Position numbers and translations under genes: made by a program. A stretch of DNA of 7,270 bases, from contig CAUJFT010000020.1 of NCBI GenBank assembly GCA_963169475.1, positions 1 to 7,270 on the forward strand. Reading direction: 5' to 3'. Shown here one piece after another: positions 1 to 5,146 of the stretch (position 1 is the first letter of the stretch; each line of letters starts with the position of its first letter). Origin of the DNA: Bacteroidota bacterium. GTDB taxonomy: Bacteria; Bacteroidota; Bacteroidia; J057. The notes beneath the pieces were generated by a model. It was not told the DNA's origin, searched no databases, and worked only from the letters and a program-made list of their open reading frames with translations.

Positions 1-229
1 CGCCTCCTACGCCATCTGTGGATCCAAATACGTCGGCTTCAAGAACCTGACTATCCCCCAAAGATATTGTTAGGGTATCAATGATAAACTTTCCTTCTTG
101 TGTAAGCACCGCAGAACCAGAATTAAAATAAAGAAACGCCGAACGCTCTATACTAACACTAAGCGAATCATTTTGAGCAAAGATAAGCGGGAAGTACAAG
201 AAAAATACCGAAAAAATGAAAGTACGCAT
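1..229 (-). CDS. Secreted OmpA-like domain protein, N-terminal part (gene runs off the left edge)
   Basis: The first 76 codons are present and the rest lies beyond the left edge. The start ATG at 229-227 opens a clear Sec signal peptide, MRTFIFSVFFLYFPLIFA, with likely cleavage before QNDS. There is no lipobox cysteine, so it is probably periplasmic or outer-membrane associated rather than a lipoprotein. From about residue 27 the sequence resembles the start of an OmpA-type peptidoglycan-binding domain: a short strand ending FNSGSAVLT, a helix EGKFIIDTL, then a strand ending FGSTDGVGG, which matches the family's G-H-T-D-x-x-G turn with Ser in place of His. An ATG ten bases upstream is in another frame and stops quickly. 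A TAnnTTTG box lies about 50 bases upstream of the start. The signal peptide is seen directly. The domain call is inference from about 50 residues, and another beta-rich envelope protein remains possible. Confidence 0.6.
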   Translation of the reverse strand, partial: MRTFIFSVFFLYFPLIFAQNDSLSVSIERSAFLYFNSGSAVLTQEGKFIIDTLTISLGDSQVLEADVFGSTDGVGG

Positions 230-277
230 ATATCTTCATTATTAATTATAATATTCTAAGGCTGTCAATTTCAGAAA

Positions 278-285
278 CAAAAATA
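278..285 (-). promoter_or_regulatory. Candidate -7 promoter box for the OmpA-like gene
   Basis: On the minus strand this reads TATTTTTG, an exact match to the Bacteroidota -7 consensus TAnnTTTG. It would place transcription start about 40 bases before the ATG at 229. A convincing -33 TTTG is not seen; the nearest candidate is a TTCG about 23 bases upstream. The region is AT-rich, so a chance match is possible. The same octamer occurs before the DUF1800 gene at a similar distance from its start codon. Confidence 0.35.
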
Positions 286-358
286 AATAAATATTCGGAT
301 TAACCGCACGAAAATTCCAATATTTCAATAAGGAAACTACTGCTGCGGGATATTTTAT

Positions 359-387
359 AGCTAATCTCTGCAATACTAAGATTAGCT
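359..387. repeat. Perfect 9-bp inverted repeat (hairpin) inside the transposase remnant
   Basis: AGCTAATCT at 359-367 is matched by AGATTAGCT at 379-387, with an 11-base loop. No T-run follows on either strand, so it does not look like a terminator. It lies in the fragment that encoded the C-terminal end of the decayed transposase and may be accidental or may be left over from the element. Confidence 0.5.
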
Positions 388-417
388 TGGGATTTGACAT
401 TGTTGAATAAGTGGTAC

Positions 418-439
418 TGCCATTTTTCTTAAAATGGCA
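418..439. repeat. Perfect 9-bp inverted repeat with a 4-base loop
   Basis: TGCCATTTT at 418-426 pairs with AAAATGGCA at 431-439 around a TCTT loop. It falls in the region encoding the NFAILRKMA block of the transposase remnant. No clean T-run follows on either strand; on the plus strand the stem is followed by AAATTTTG. Function unknown. Confidence 0.5.
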
Positions 440-833
440 AAATTTTGTGAGATATATCCTATTCTTACTCTTCTGGCTTGAGCTTCCTTAAGGGTTACAT
501 TGAAATTTTTTACTACTAATAAGGTACCCCTTCTGCCCACAAATTTGTGTTACCACTCCCCTAATGATGGGGATATGACCGTAATTTCATTCAATTTTTT
601 CCGGACACTTGTACTTGTCTAAATTATTCTCGTTCACCATAAGATGTCTCCAAAATAAGCATATCTTCATAACCATACCCATTACTTATATAGGCGAATA
701 ACCGCGCCAATACGACGTTACTCATCAAGAGTATAACTTTATCCGATTACAAGTAATCTTCAAAATTCATGAAGGTATGTTTGATGCTAAGTACTCGCTT
801 GAAATTAGTTTATAATATTATTTTTAATTAAAA

Positions 834-889
834 AGGTGATAAATAGCTATTTGTGAGAACTAAGAACTCATCATTAAAAACTAAGAACT
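834..889. repeat. AT-rich dispersed repeat copy with internal direct repeat
   Basis: The copy begins GGTGATAAATAGCTAT, matching 14 of 16 bases of GGTGATAAGTAGTTAT at 4607-4622. It contains AACTCATCATT (866-876), found inverted as AATGATGAGTT at 4624-4634. An 11-base direct repeat AACTAAGAACT sits at 858-868 and 879-889. It lies about 115-170 bases downstream of the DUF1501 stop. This is one of four related intergenic stretches in the window. Confidence 0.45.
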
Positions 890-926
890 ACTTAAATTTA
901 TTCTCCTTTAACTATATTGATTTTTT

Positions 927-954
927 TTACGAAAAGATAGCTCTTTTTTCGTAA
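927..954. repeat. Inverted repeat downstream of the DUF1501 gene
   Basis: TTACGAAAA at 927-935 pairs with TTTTCGTAA at 946-954 around a 10-base loop. It lies about 50 bases past the DUF1501 stop, where a transcript end would be expected. In the gene's direction the stem is followed by A residues, not a T-run, so it is not a classic intrinsic terminator; it could still protect or mark the mRNA 3' end. A similar string, TTTTTTCGT followed by AAGGTTTAA-like sequence, recurs at about 4528-4547. Confidence 0.35.
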
Positions 955-1003
955 GGTTAATTTGACTAAAAAGACATCTACGCAAAATAATAGAGTGGAA
1001 AGT

Positions 1004-2593
1004 TTAAAGAACTTTTTGCATTACATTCACTTTTTGGAGAGAACCATTTTGAAGCCGGCAATAATAATTACCAGCACTAAGCCCCGTACCGTCAAAGACT
1101 ACCTCATGTTTTCCCGATGGATATTGTCCGTTTATGGGCGTAAAAATAACCCTGCCCAAGGCATCAAGAATTTGTACACAAGTGAGACCTCCAAGCGTTT
1201 CAAAACGGATATTCGTCTTTTGTGCAAAAGGATTAGGGTAATTGTCTACGGATACTAAATCTTGTTTATGAATAATATCTCCAATACTTACGGCCGTACA
1301 ATCTGCGTTCACCACAGGAAGTGCCTGAAAATTATTAAGAAGGATAGTATTTAAATCCGGTTGAGGCACACAGAACCAGTCTTTTAGAATGGAGGCATAC
1401 ACTGAACGGAAATCGTATTGCATAGGTAGGTTGTCGTTCACGGTTGTAGTGGCAGGAATTACGGGATTACTTCCCAAAATCCCTCCTTGTACTTTGGAAC
1501 CAAATAGAAACATCGGACCTGCTGCGCCATGGTCAGTTCCCAAACTTGCATTGGATTGAATCCTTCTTCCAAACTCCGAGAAAGTCATTCCCATCACTCT
1601 ATCATTAACCTGAAGGTATTCAAGGTCCATCTGAAAAGCATAAATAGCATCTGAAAGCATTTTGAGTAGTTGGGCGTGTGTGCCGGTTGTGCTTGCGCCG
1701 CTCTCCACTTGTGAAGCATGGGTATCAAATCCGCCTACTCCCACTAAATATACCCGTGTTTTTAGCCCTCCCTTGATTAAGCGGGCAATGATTTTCAGCA
1801 CTTCGGCGAGGTAATTTGTACCTACTGCGGGATACCCCGAATATTGATTAGTAACGGAGGCATAAGCACTAAGAATACCTTGTGCATACTGCTGCGTTTG
1901 ATTTGCAATGAGCCGGATATAAGCAAGTTCGTCTCCGGCAGGGGTATTAGGGATAGGGTCAGGGTTTCCGGTAGCCCAATTGTCAAAAATAGAGGGGCTA
2001 TTTACCGTCATTACCATATTAGCGGCTGGACCCTGAAACATCAACGGCAGGTTCATTCCAAGCTGAATCGCAAGCGGGTCAGGCATAACAGCATTGGGAT
2101 AACCATTGGGGAATCCGGGGAAATCTATATCGAGGTATCTTCCAATCCAACCGGTTGTGAGTACTTGGTTGCTGTCAGAAGCCGATGTCCAGATATCGGT
2201 GGAACGAAAATGGGAAAAGTTAGGAGAGGGATAACCCACAGATTGTATAATCTGCAATTTATTTTGATTATATAACTCCCTCATTCCCGTCATAGAGGGG
2301 TGAAGTCCAGTTTGAGTAGTTCCGTTTAAACCGAGTACCTGATTTTGAGGAATAAGCACATTGGCGCGTGCAGTGCTAAGTTTGCTATATTGGTCTAAGG
2401 GAATAACCGTATTTAGCCCATCATTTCCACCACTTAAAAATATACAAACTAATACTCTATCTGTATCTGTTTGTGCGGCTAAAAGCGAATTGAGTGCGGG
2501 GCTTTCAGCAAATGCTTTAATAGAAAAACCGCCTAGAAGAGAAGGGAGCAATGCTGCGGGAACAGTAGTCTTTATAAAATCACGTCTTTTCAT
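1004..2593 (-). CDS. DUF1501 family protein with Tat signal and T9SS C-terminal sorting domain
   Basis: This 529-residue protein belongs to the DUF1501 family, distantly related to sulfatases and alkaline phosphatases; its reaction is not known to me. The start ATG at 2593 was chosen because it opens a twin-arginine signal, MKRRDFIKTT, followed by a hydrophobic run and AFA at about residue 29. A TTG start 36 bases upstream would add a lysine-rich leader and overlap the gene before it. Visible DUF1501 blocks are LSGGNDGLNTVIP (53-65), HFRSTDIW (128-135), GWIGRYLD (149-156), GGFDTHASQ (287-295) and FSEFGRRIQSNASLGTDHG (338-356). The Asp-His pairs in GFDTH and GTDHG look like possible metal ligands. 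From about residue 449, NYPNPF opens a type A T9SS sorting domain running to the end (LGRVIF, LSAGNYYCRL, basic tail). The protein should therefore cross the inner membrane folded via Tat and then the outer membrane via T9SS. It is the second gene of an operon, 13 bases after the DUF1800 stop. Confidence 0.92.
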   Translation of the reverse strand: MKRRDFIKTTVPAALLPSLLGGFSIKAFAESPALNSLLAAQTDTDRVLVCIFLSGGNDGLNTVIPLDQYSKLSTARANVLIPQNQVLGLNGTTQTGLHPSMTGMRELYNQNKLQIIQSVGYPSPNFSHFRSTDIWTSASDSNQVLTTGWIGRYLDIDFPGFPNGYPNAVMPDPLAIQLGMNLPLMFQGPAANMVMTVNSPSIFDNWATGNPDPIPNTPAGDELAYIRLIANQTQQYAQGILSAYASVTNQYSGYPAVGTNYLAEVLKIIARLIKGGLKTRVYLVGVGGFDTHASQVESGASTTGTHAQLLKMLSDAIYAFQMDLEYLQVNDRVMGMTFSEFGRRIQSNASLGTDHGAAGPMFLFGSKVQGGILGSNPVIPATTTVNDNLPMQYDFRSVYASILKDWFCVPQPDLNTILLNNFQALPVVNADCTAVSIGDIIHKQDLVSVDNYPNPFAQKTNIRFETLGGLTCVQILDALGRVIFTPINGQYPSGKHEVVFDGTGLSAGNYYCRLQNGSLQKVNVMQKVL

Positions 2594-2606
2594 TTTTTTT
2601 AATTTT

Positions 2607-4277
2607 TTAGGATAAATGGTATTCGGCAAAGGTCATCATGCTTTGATAAAATGACTTCAAACGCGTATATACAATATTATAATACATCTGGTAGTTAGGG
2701 TCATTTACCGGTGTTCCGGCATAATCATTCCATGCTTCAATCCAATAGACAGGGTCGGTCTGCCCGGAAAGTAAAATACTCTTCAGGGCATCTCTTCCGT
2801 TTGGTCCTAAATCAATACTATAAAGATACTTGATAGAATCAGCGATAAGAGAATCTGGATTGCCTGGGTCCGGCATGGTTTCGGCAAAGGCAACAGGATT
2901 GATTTCCAATGTGGCTAATCCTCCGCCTATATTTACTCCGTTTAAGAGATTCTCCATCGTTTCTATACGTTTGGGCAGGGTGTCCGAGTTAATCCATAAT
3001 TCATGGAACATGGGGGTTTGGTAGTAAGGCAAAAATCCAGATACACTATCCGGCTCCCCTATTTCCATTGCGGTAGATGCTGCGCGTTGCCAGAGATATT
3101 CCCATGCTTTGTATTGCTTGTTAATGTCAGAATTATCAGGGAAAATGATTCCAAATTCCCGCGCCATACCGGTATAAAAGTCTAATGGGTTCTTAATGAC
3201 ACAACCTACTTGCATGAAATCATAAAAATGTTCACTTTTAAACAAGGCATCTAAGACGGGGAGTATTTCATAATTATTATTTCGGAAAATAGTGGCGAGC
3301 GGTTGAATAATATTGGTTTCAATGGTGCTATCTATCTTGTAGTAAACAAAAAAATTATATAATTTCCGACAGATATGCAGAGCTACCTCTTGGGTATCAA
3401 AAATCATGTTTAGCAAGGCATCTAATTCAAGTACTCCTCCATTTGTACCAGCTTGCCCTTGAATTACAGTATTGCCATAGAAGGCTGAAAATGTTTTGTT
3501 TCCGGTATCATGTTTTGTAAAGTCGAAATAATAGCTAATAGGAGCTGTAAAGGGATTGAACCGGTGTCCAGTGAGTACTCTTGCCGCTGCCTTTACATCG
3601 TCTTCTGTAAAAGGAGTTCCCCCGTCTTTGCCTACAGTGAACAACTCTTGTAGCTCTCTTGCATAGTTTTCGTCGGGAGCATCTTTTGAATTTAAATATC
3701 CGTTCAGATAACGAAGCATTGCGGGATTTAGGGTAACTTGTTTTACGAATGCTTTAAAGTTCCCCAATGCAAACTGACGAAGTACCTCCTGATACTGATA
3801 GAGTGCCTCTCCCGATATAACAAGTTCTCCTTCCACAGCAAAGTGATTATGCCAAAAGAGAAGTAGTTTTTCCGTAATACTCCGCGATTGATGGAGCATG
3901 TTAGCCACCCACCATGCTTTTAAAGAAGCCATTCTTGCATTAATAATCAAAGGATTACTTAATGGTATAGCAGCATTTACCCAAGTCTGCCCAAAAGGAA
4001 CATCAGGGTCGGCGGTCTGATTGCCGTAATGATTCAGTGGAGGAGAGGGGGTAGGGGAGGCGGTAAGAATTTCATCTACCGATTGAGACATGGTTTTGGA
4101 TAAAAAATAATCAATGTCTTGTTTGGTTGCTCCAAACATTGTTCTTTTGAGCAAATGTTTTACCTGCTCCGCTCCCCATGTGCCCGAGTAAGGCGTGAGT
4201 CCAGAAAGCACCTTTTGAGTACGCATAGGGGCTTGCCCTTTCAGAGGTTTGAATGTTAAAAATGTACGCCTATCCAT
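2607..4277 (-). CDS. DUF1800 family protein, partner of the DUF1501 gene
   Basis: This 556-residue, near full-length member of the DUF1800 family has no established activity that I know of. Conserved blocks are visible in order: WGAEQVKHLLKRTMFG (34-49), the helix before FWHNHF (141-146), FKAFVKQVTLNPAMLRYLNG (174-193), DENYARELQELFTVG (202-216), VKAAARVLTGHRF (228-240), HDTGNKTF (256-263), a second helical part with HICRKLYNFFV (301-311), and KNPLDFYTG (362-370). The start at 4277 gives MDRRTFLTFK, a twin-arginine-like motif, but no hydrophobic segment follows. There is also no T9SS tail: the protein ends AEYHLS. A signal-less cytoplasmic protein, or export bound to the DUF1501 partner, are both possible. 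A later Met at residue 18 is a weaker start because it drops the RRTFL motif. It is the first gene of the operon, with a promoter-like TATTTTTG about 52 bases upstream. DUF1800/DUF1501 adjacency is common across bacteria. Confidence 0.92.
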   Translation of the reverse strand: MDRRTFLTFKPLKGQAPMRTQKVLSGLTPYSGTWGAEQVKHLLKRTMFGATKQDIDYFLSKTMSQSVDEILTASPTPSPPLNHYGNQTADPDVPFGQTWVNAAIPLSNPLIINARMASLKAWWVANMLHQSRSITEKLLLFWHNHFAVEGELVISGEALYQYQEVLRQFALGNFKAFVKQVTLNPAMLRYLNGYLNSKDAPDENYARELQELFTVGKDGGTPFTEDDVKAAARVLTGHRFNPFTAPISYYFDFTKHDTGNKTFSAFYGNTVIQGQAGTNGGVLELDALLNMIFDTQEVALHICRKLYNFFVYYKIDSTIETNIIQPLATIFRNNNYEILPVLDALFKSEHFYDFMQVGCVIKNPLDFYTGMAREFGIIFPDNSDINKQYKAWEYLWQRAASTAMEIGEPDSVSGFLPYYQTPMFHELWINSDTLPKRIETMENLLNGVNIGGGLATLEINPVAFAETMPDPGNPDSLIADSIKYLYSIDLGPNGRDALKSILLSGQTDPVYWIEAWNDYAGTPVNDPNYQMYYNIVYTRLKSFYQSMMTFAEYHLS

Positions 4278-4317
4278 ATTATATAATGATTATTTGAAGG
4301 GATATTTTTTTTAAAAC

Positions 4318-4333
4318 TTTTGTAATTACAAAA
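4318..4333. promoter_or_regulatory. Perfect 16-bp palindrome at the operon promoter, possible operator
   Basis: TTTTGTAATTACAAAA is a perfect 16-base palindrome. It overlaps the end of the predicted -7 box (4336-4329, minus strand) and would cover the transcription start of the DUF1800/DUF1501 operon, about 40-55 bases before the ATG. A dimeric repressor binding here would block initiation. No regulator gene is nearby to name, and in AT-rich DNA a palindrome like this can arise by chance, so the operator role is inference. Confidence 0.4.
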
Positions 4334-4336
4334 ATA
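4329..4336 (-). promoter_or_regulatory. Candidate -7 promoter box for the DUF1800/DUF1501 operon
   Basis: The minus strand reads TATTTTTG, matching the Bacteroidota TAnnTTTG consensus, about 52 bases before the ATG at 4277. TTTG strings upstream at 4353-4350 and 4365-4362 give spacers of 13 and 25 bases, one shorter and one longer than the usual spacing of about 20, so the -33 element is uncertain. Confidence 0.4.
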
Positions 4337-4606
4337 AAATAAAATAATGCAAATTTGTTACCAAAAAAGGTTCTCAAAACTTAATATATAAAGGTAGCCC
4401 AGCTTATTCTCATGTATAAATATCCATAGCAAAATAGCGCAATGCTCCCCCTTTTTTCACTCTTTTAGCCACCAATTCGCATAAAAACAATAATTATCTC
4501 AAAAAATTCCTAAATATTTAAGACGTTTTTTTTCGTTAAAGGTTTAAGCGGAAGTCAATATAACCCTAATTTTTTTATCAGCGAAGGCAGAGCTTAACCT
4601 CGAAGG

Positions 4607-4668
4607 GGTGATAAGTAGTTATGAATGATGAGTTTTTAATTTTGAACTTTATTATTATCAATTATTTA
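4607..4668. repeat. AT-rich dispersed repeat copy
   Basis: This stretch contains GGTGATAAGTAGTTAT (related to 834-849), AATGATGAGTT (inverted match to 866-876) and TATTATTATCAATTATTTA at 4650-4668. The last is an exact 19-base inverted match to 6937-6955. The order of blocks, read on the minus strand, parallels the copies at 5036-5080 and 6934-6974. Confidence 0.5.
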
Positions 4669-4871
4669 CTTTAGGGAGGTTCTAAAAATACAATTTCTAT
4701 AAAATTGACAAAAATTAAAATATTGTAAATGAATTGATTTATTCCTTGTTTGTGGTGAATTTTTAATTTTTAGAACTATGCTTTATACTACTTATTCGAT
4801 AGGAACTATAATCATTTTACTCCTTCGCGGTGAATTTAGGCTTTGTCAAGGGGAGGAGTATGCCAAGTGTG

Positions 4872-4893
4872 ATGTTTCGCTTTCGCTTAACAT
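4872..4893. repeat. REP-like short hairpin
   Basis: ATGTT at 4872-4876 pairs with AACAT at 4889-4893 around a loop of TCGC/TTCGC strings, followed by GAC. On the minus strand it reads GTCATGTTAAGCGAAAGCGAA and then ACATC. This resembles short 'GTCATGTTGAGCG...GAAACAT' sequences that I recall as scattered between genes in some Bacteroidota genomes. The hairpin is seen directly; kinship to a genome-wide repeat is inference. Confidence 0.4.
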
Positions 4894-4948
4894 GACAAGA
4901 AGAAAACTTTGTTTATTATCATAAAAAAATGTAGGGCAGCGTAAAAAG

Positions 4949-4990
4949 ATAGGTAACCTCATGGCAAATAAATGGCTATCGGTTACCTAT
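4949..4990 (-). terminator. Strong 10-bp inverted repeat, possible terminator after the serine hydrolase
   Basis: ATAGGTAACC at 4949-4958 pairs perfectly with GGTTACCTAT at 4981-4990 around a 22-base loop. Read on the minus strand the stem is followed by CTTTTTACG, a short T-run, so it could end transcription of the serine hydrolase 157 bases past its stop. The long loop and short T-run make it atypical. A GCAG/CTGC pair outside (4937-4940 and 4993-4996) could extend the structure. A protein-binding palindrome or a mobile-element relic are alternatives. Confidence 0.4.
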
Positions 4991-5035
4991 ATCCTGCAAT
5001 CAGCAGTATGGATTAAATAATACTTGTTTTGAAAA

Positions 5036-5080
5036 TCATAAATAATTGATGGTGACGAAATTAAAAATTAATTATCACTT
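5036..5080. repeat. AT-rich dispersed repeat copy
   Basis: It opens with TCATAAATAATTGAT (5036-5050), identical to 6934-6948, and ends with TTATCACT (5072-5079), also at 6967-6974. It lies about 70-110 bases downstream of the serine hydrolase stop. Confidence 0.5.
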
Positions 5081-5146
5081 AGACAAAGCCTACTCTGTAA
5101 TTGGTTTCCTCTATTAAGCTAATCTTAAAAATGTTGAGCAAAAAGA

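Larger units (their letters stand above)
300..770 (-). pseudogene. Decayed transposase remnant, probably ISAs1 family
   Basis: No intact reading frame exists here, but minus-strand fragments line up in the right order with an ISAs1-type transposase (normally about 370 residues). At 770-627 a fragment with one stop holds LFAYISNGYGYEDM, which resembles the family's N-terminal 'A-x-x-x-G-x-x-x-W/Y-E-D-I' segment. At 591-574 comes NEITVI, like the K-S-N-E-I-T-A-I-P motif. At 559-500, GVVTQICGQKGYLISSKK resembles the catalytic-core strand G-x-I-V-T-I-D-A-M-G-x-Q and the following D-Y-L-L-A-x-K. At 507-400, NFNVTLKEAQARRVRIG followed by NFAILRKMAVPLI matches the C-terminal D-V-T-F-x-E-D-x-x-R-x-R-x-G and N-x-A-x-L-R-x-x-A-L-N-L-L blocks. 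At 383-300 a last fragment ends FLIEIL. At least four frame changes, in-frame stops and a large internal loss are visible, and the catalytic Asp of the core strand is gone. Terminal repeats and target duplications were not found. Family assignment is inference from motif memory. Confidence 0.6.
230..1003. other. Intergenic region between the OmpA-like and DUF1501 genes
   Basis: This 774-base stretch has no intact gene. From left to right it holds the promoter region of the OmpA-like gene (to about 300), the decayed transposase (300-770), an AT-rich part with short direct and dispersed repeats (about 830-900), and an inverted repeat just downstream of the DUF1501 stop (927-954). A small plus-strand ORF beginning with TTG at 962 runs into the antisense of the DUF1501 tail and shows no protein-like features. 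Confidence 0.7.
4837..5092. repeat. 11-bp inverted repeat pair bracketing about 230 non-coding bases
   Basis: TAGGCTTTGTC at 4837-4847 is exactly inverted as GACAAAGCCTA at 5082-5092. The bracketed stretch holds a REP-like hairpin and a 10-bp stem but no ORF. It could be the relic of a small non-autonomous (MITE-like) element. No flanking target-site duplication is obvious, so this is a weak call. Confidence 0.3.
4278..5146. other. Intergenic region between the serine hydrolase and the DUF1800 operon
   Basis: No gene was found in these 869 bases; all frames break up quickly on both strands. The right part follows the serine hydrolase stop and the left part holds the operon promoter and palindrome. 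Between them lie AT-rich dispersed repeats (4607-4668 and 5036-5080), an 11-bp inverted repeat pair GTTCTAAAAAT (4679-4689 and 4766-4776), a pair TAGGCTTTGTC (4837-4847 and inverted at 5082-5092), a REP-like hairpin (4872-4893) and a strong 10-bp inverted repeat (4949-4990). A stretch near 4410-4460 reads on the minus strand as KKGGALRYFAMDIYT before a stop, too short to call a gene. Confidence 0.7.

Noticed and set aside
240..270. E. coli-like TTGACA and TATAAT strings before the OmpA-like gene
   Set aside because: The two boxes are only 12 bases apart, too close for a sigma70 promoter, and Bacteroidota use a different consensus.
858..889. Short direct repeats as a possible CRISPR array
   Set aside because: There are only two 11-base copies, with no regular repeat-spacer pattern and no cas genes.
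962..1258. Plus-strand ORF of 98 codons starting with TTG
   Set aside because: Most of it is antisense to the conserved T9SS tail of the DUF1501 gene, it starts with TTG without a leader, and it has no recognisable domain.
1844..2275. Plus-strand ORF of 143 codons
   Set aside because: It lies wholly opposite conserved DUF1501 sequence and its composition looks like a reverse-frame shadow.
2594..2629. Upstream TTG start for the DUF1501 gene
   Set aside because: The added residues (PNTIYPKKLKK) are encoded by the end of the DUF1800 gene and the spacer, and would bury the twin-arginine signal; the ATG at 2593 is much more likely.
2361..3185. Three short plus-strand ORFs (2361-2615, 2830-3024, 3003-3185)
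   Set aside because: All are antisense to the DUF1501 and DUF1800 genes, with no protein-like motifs.
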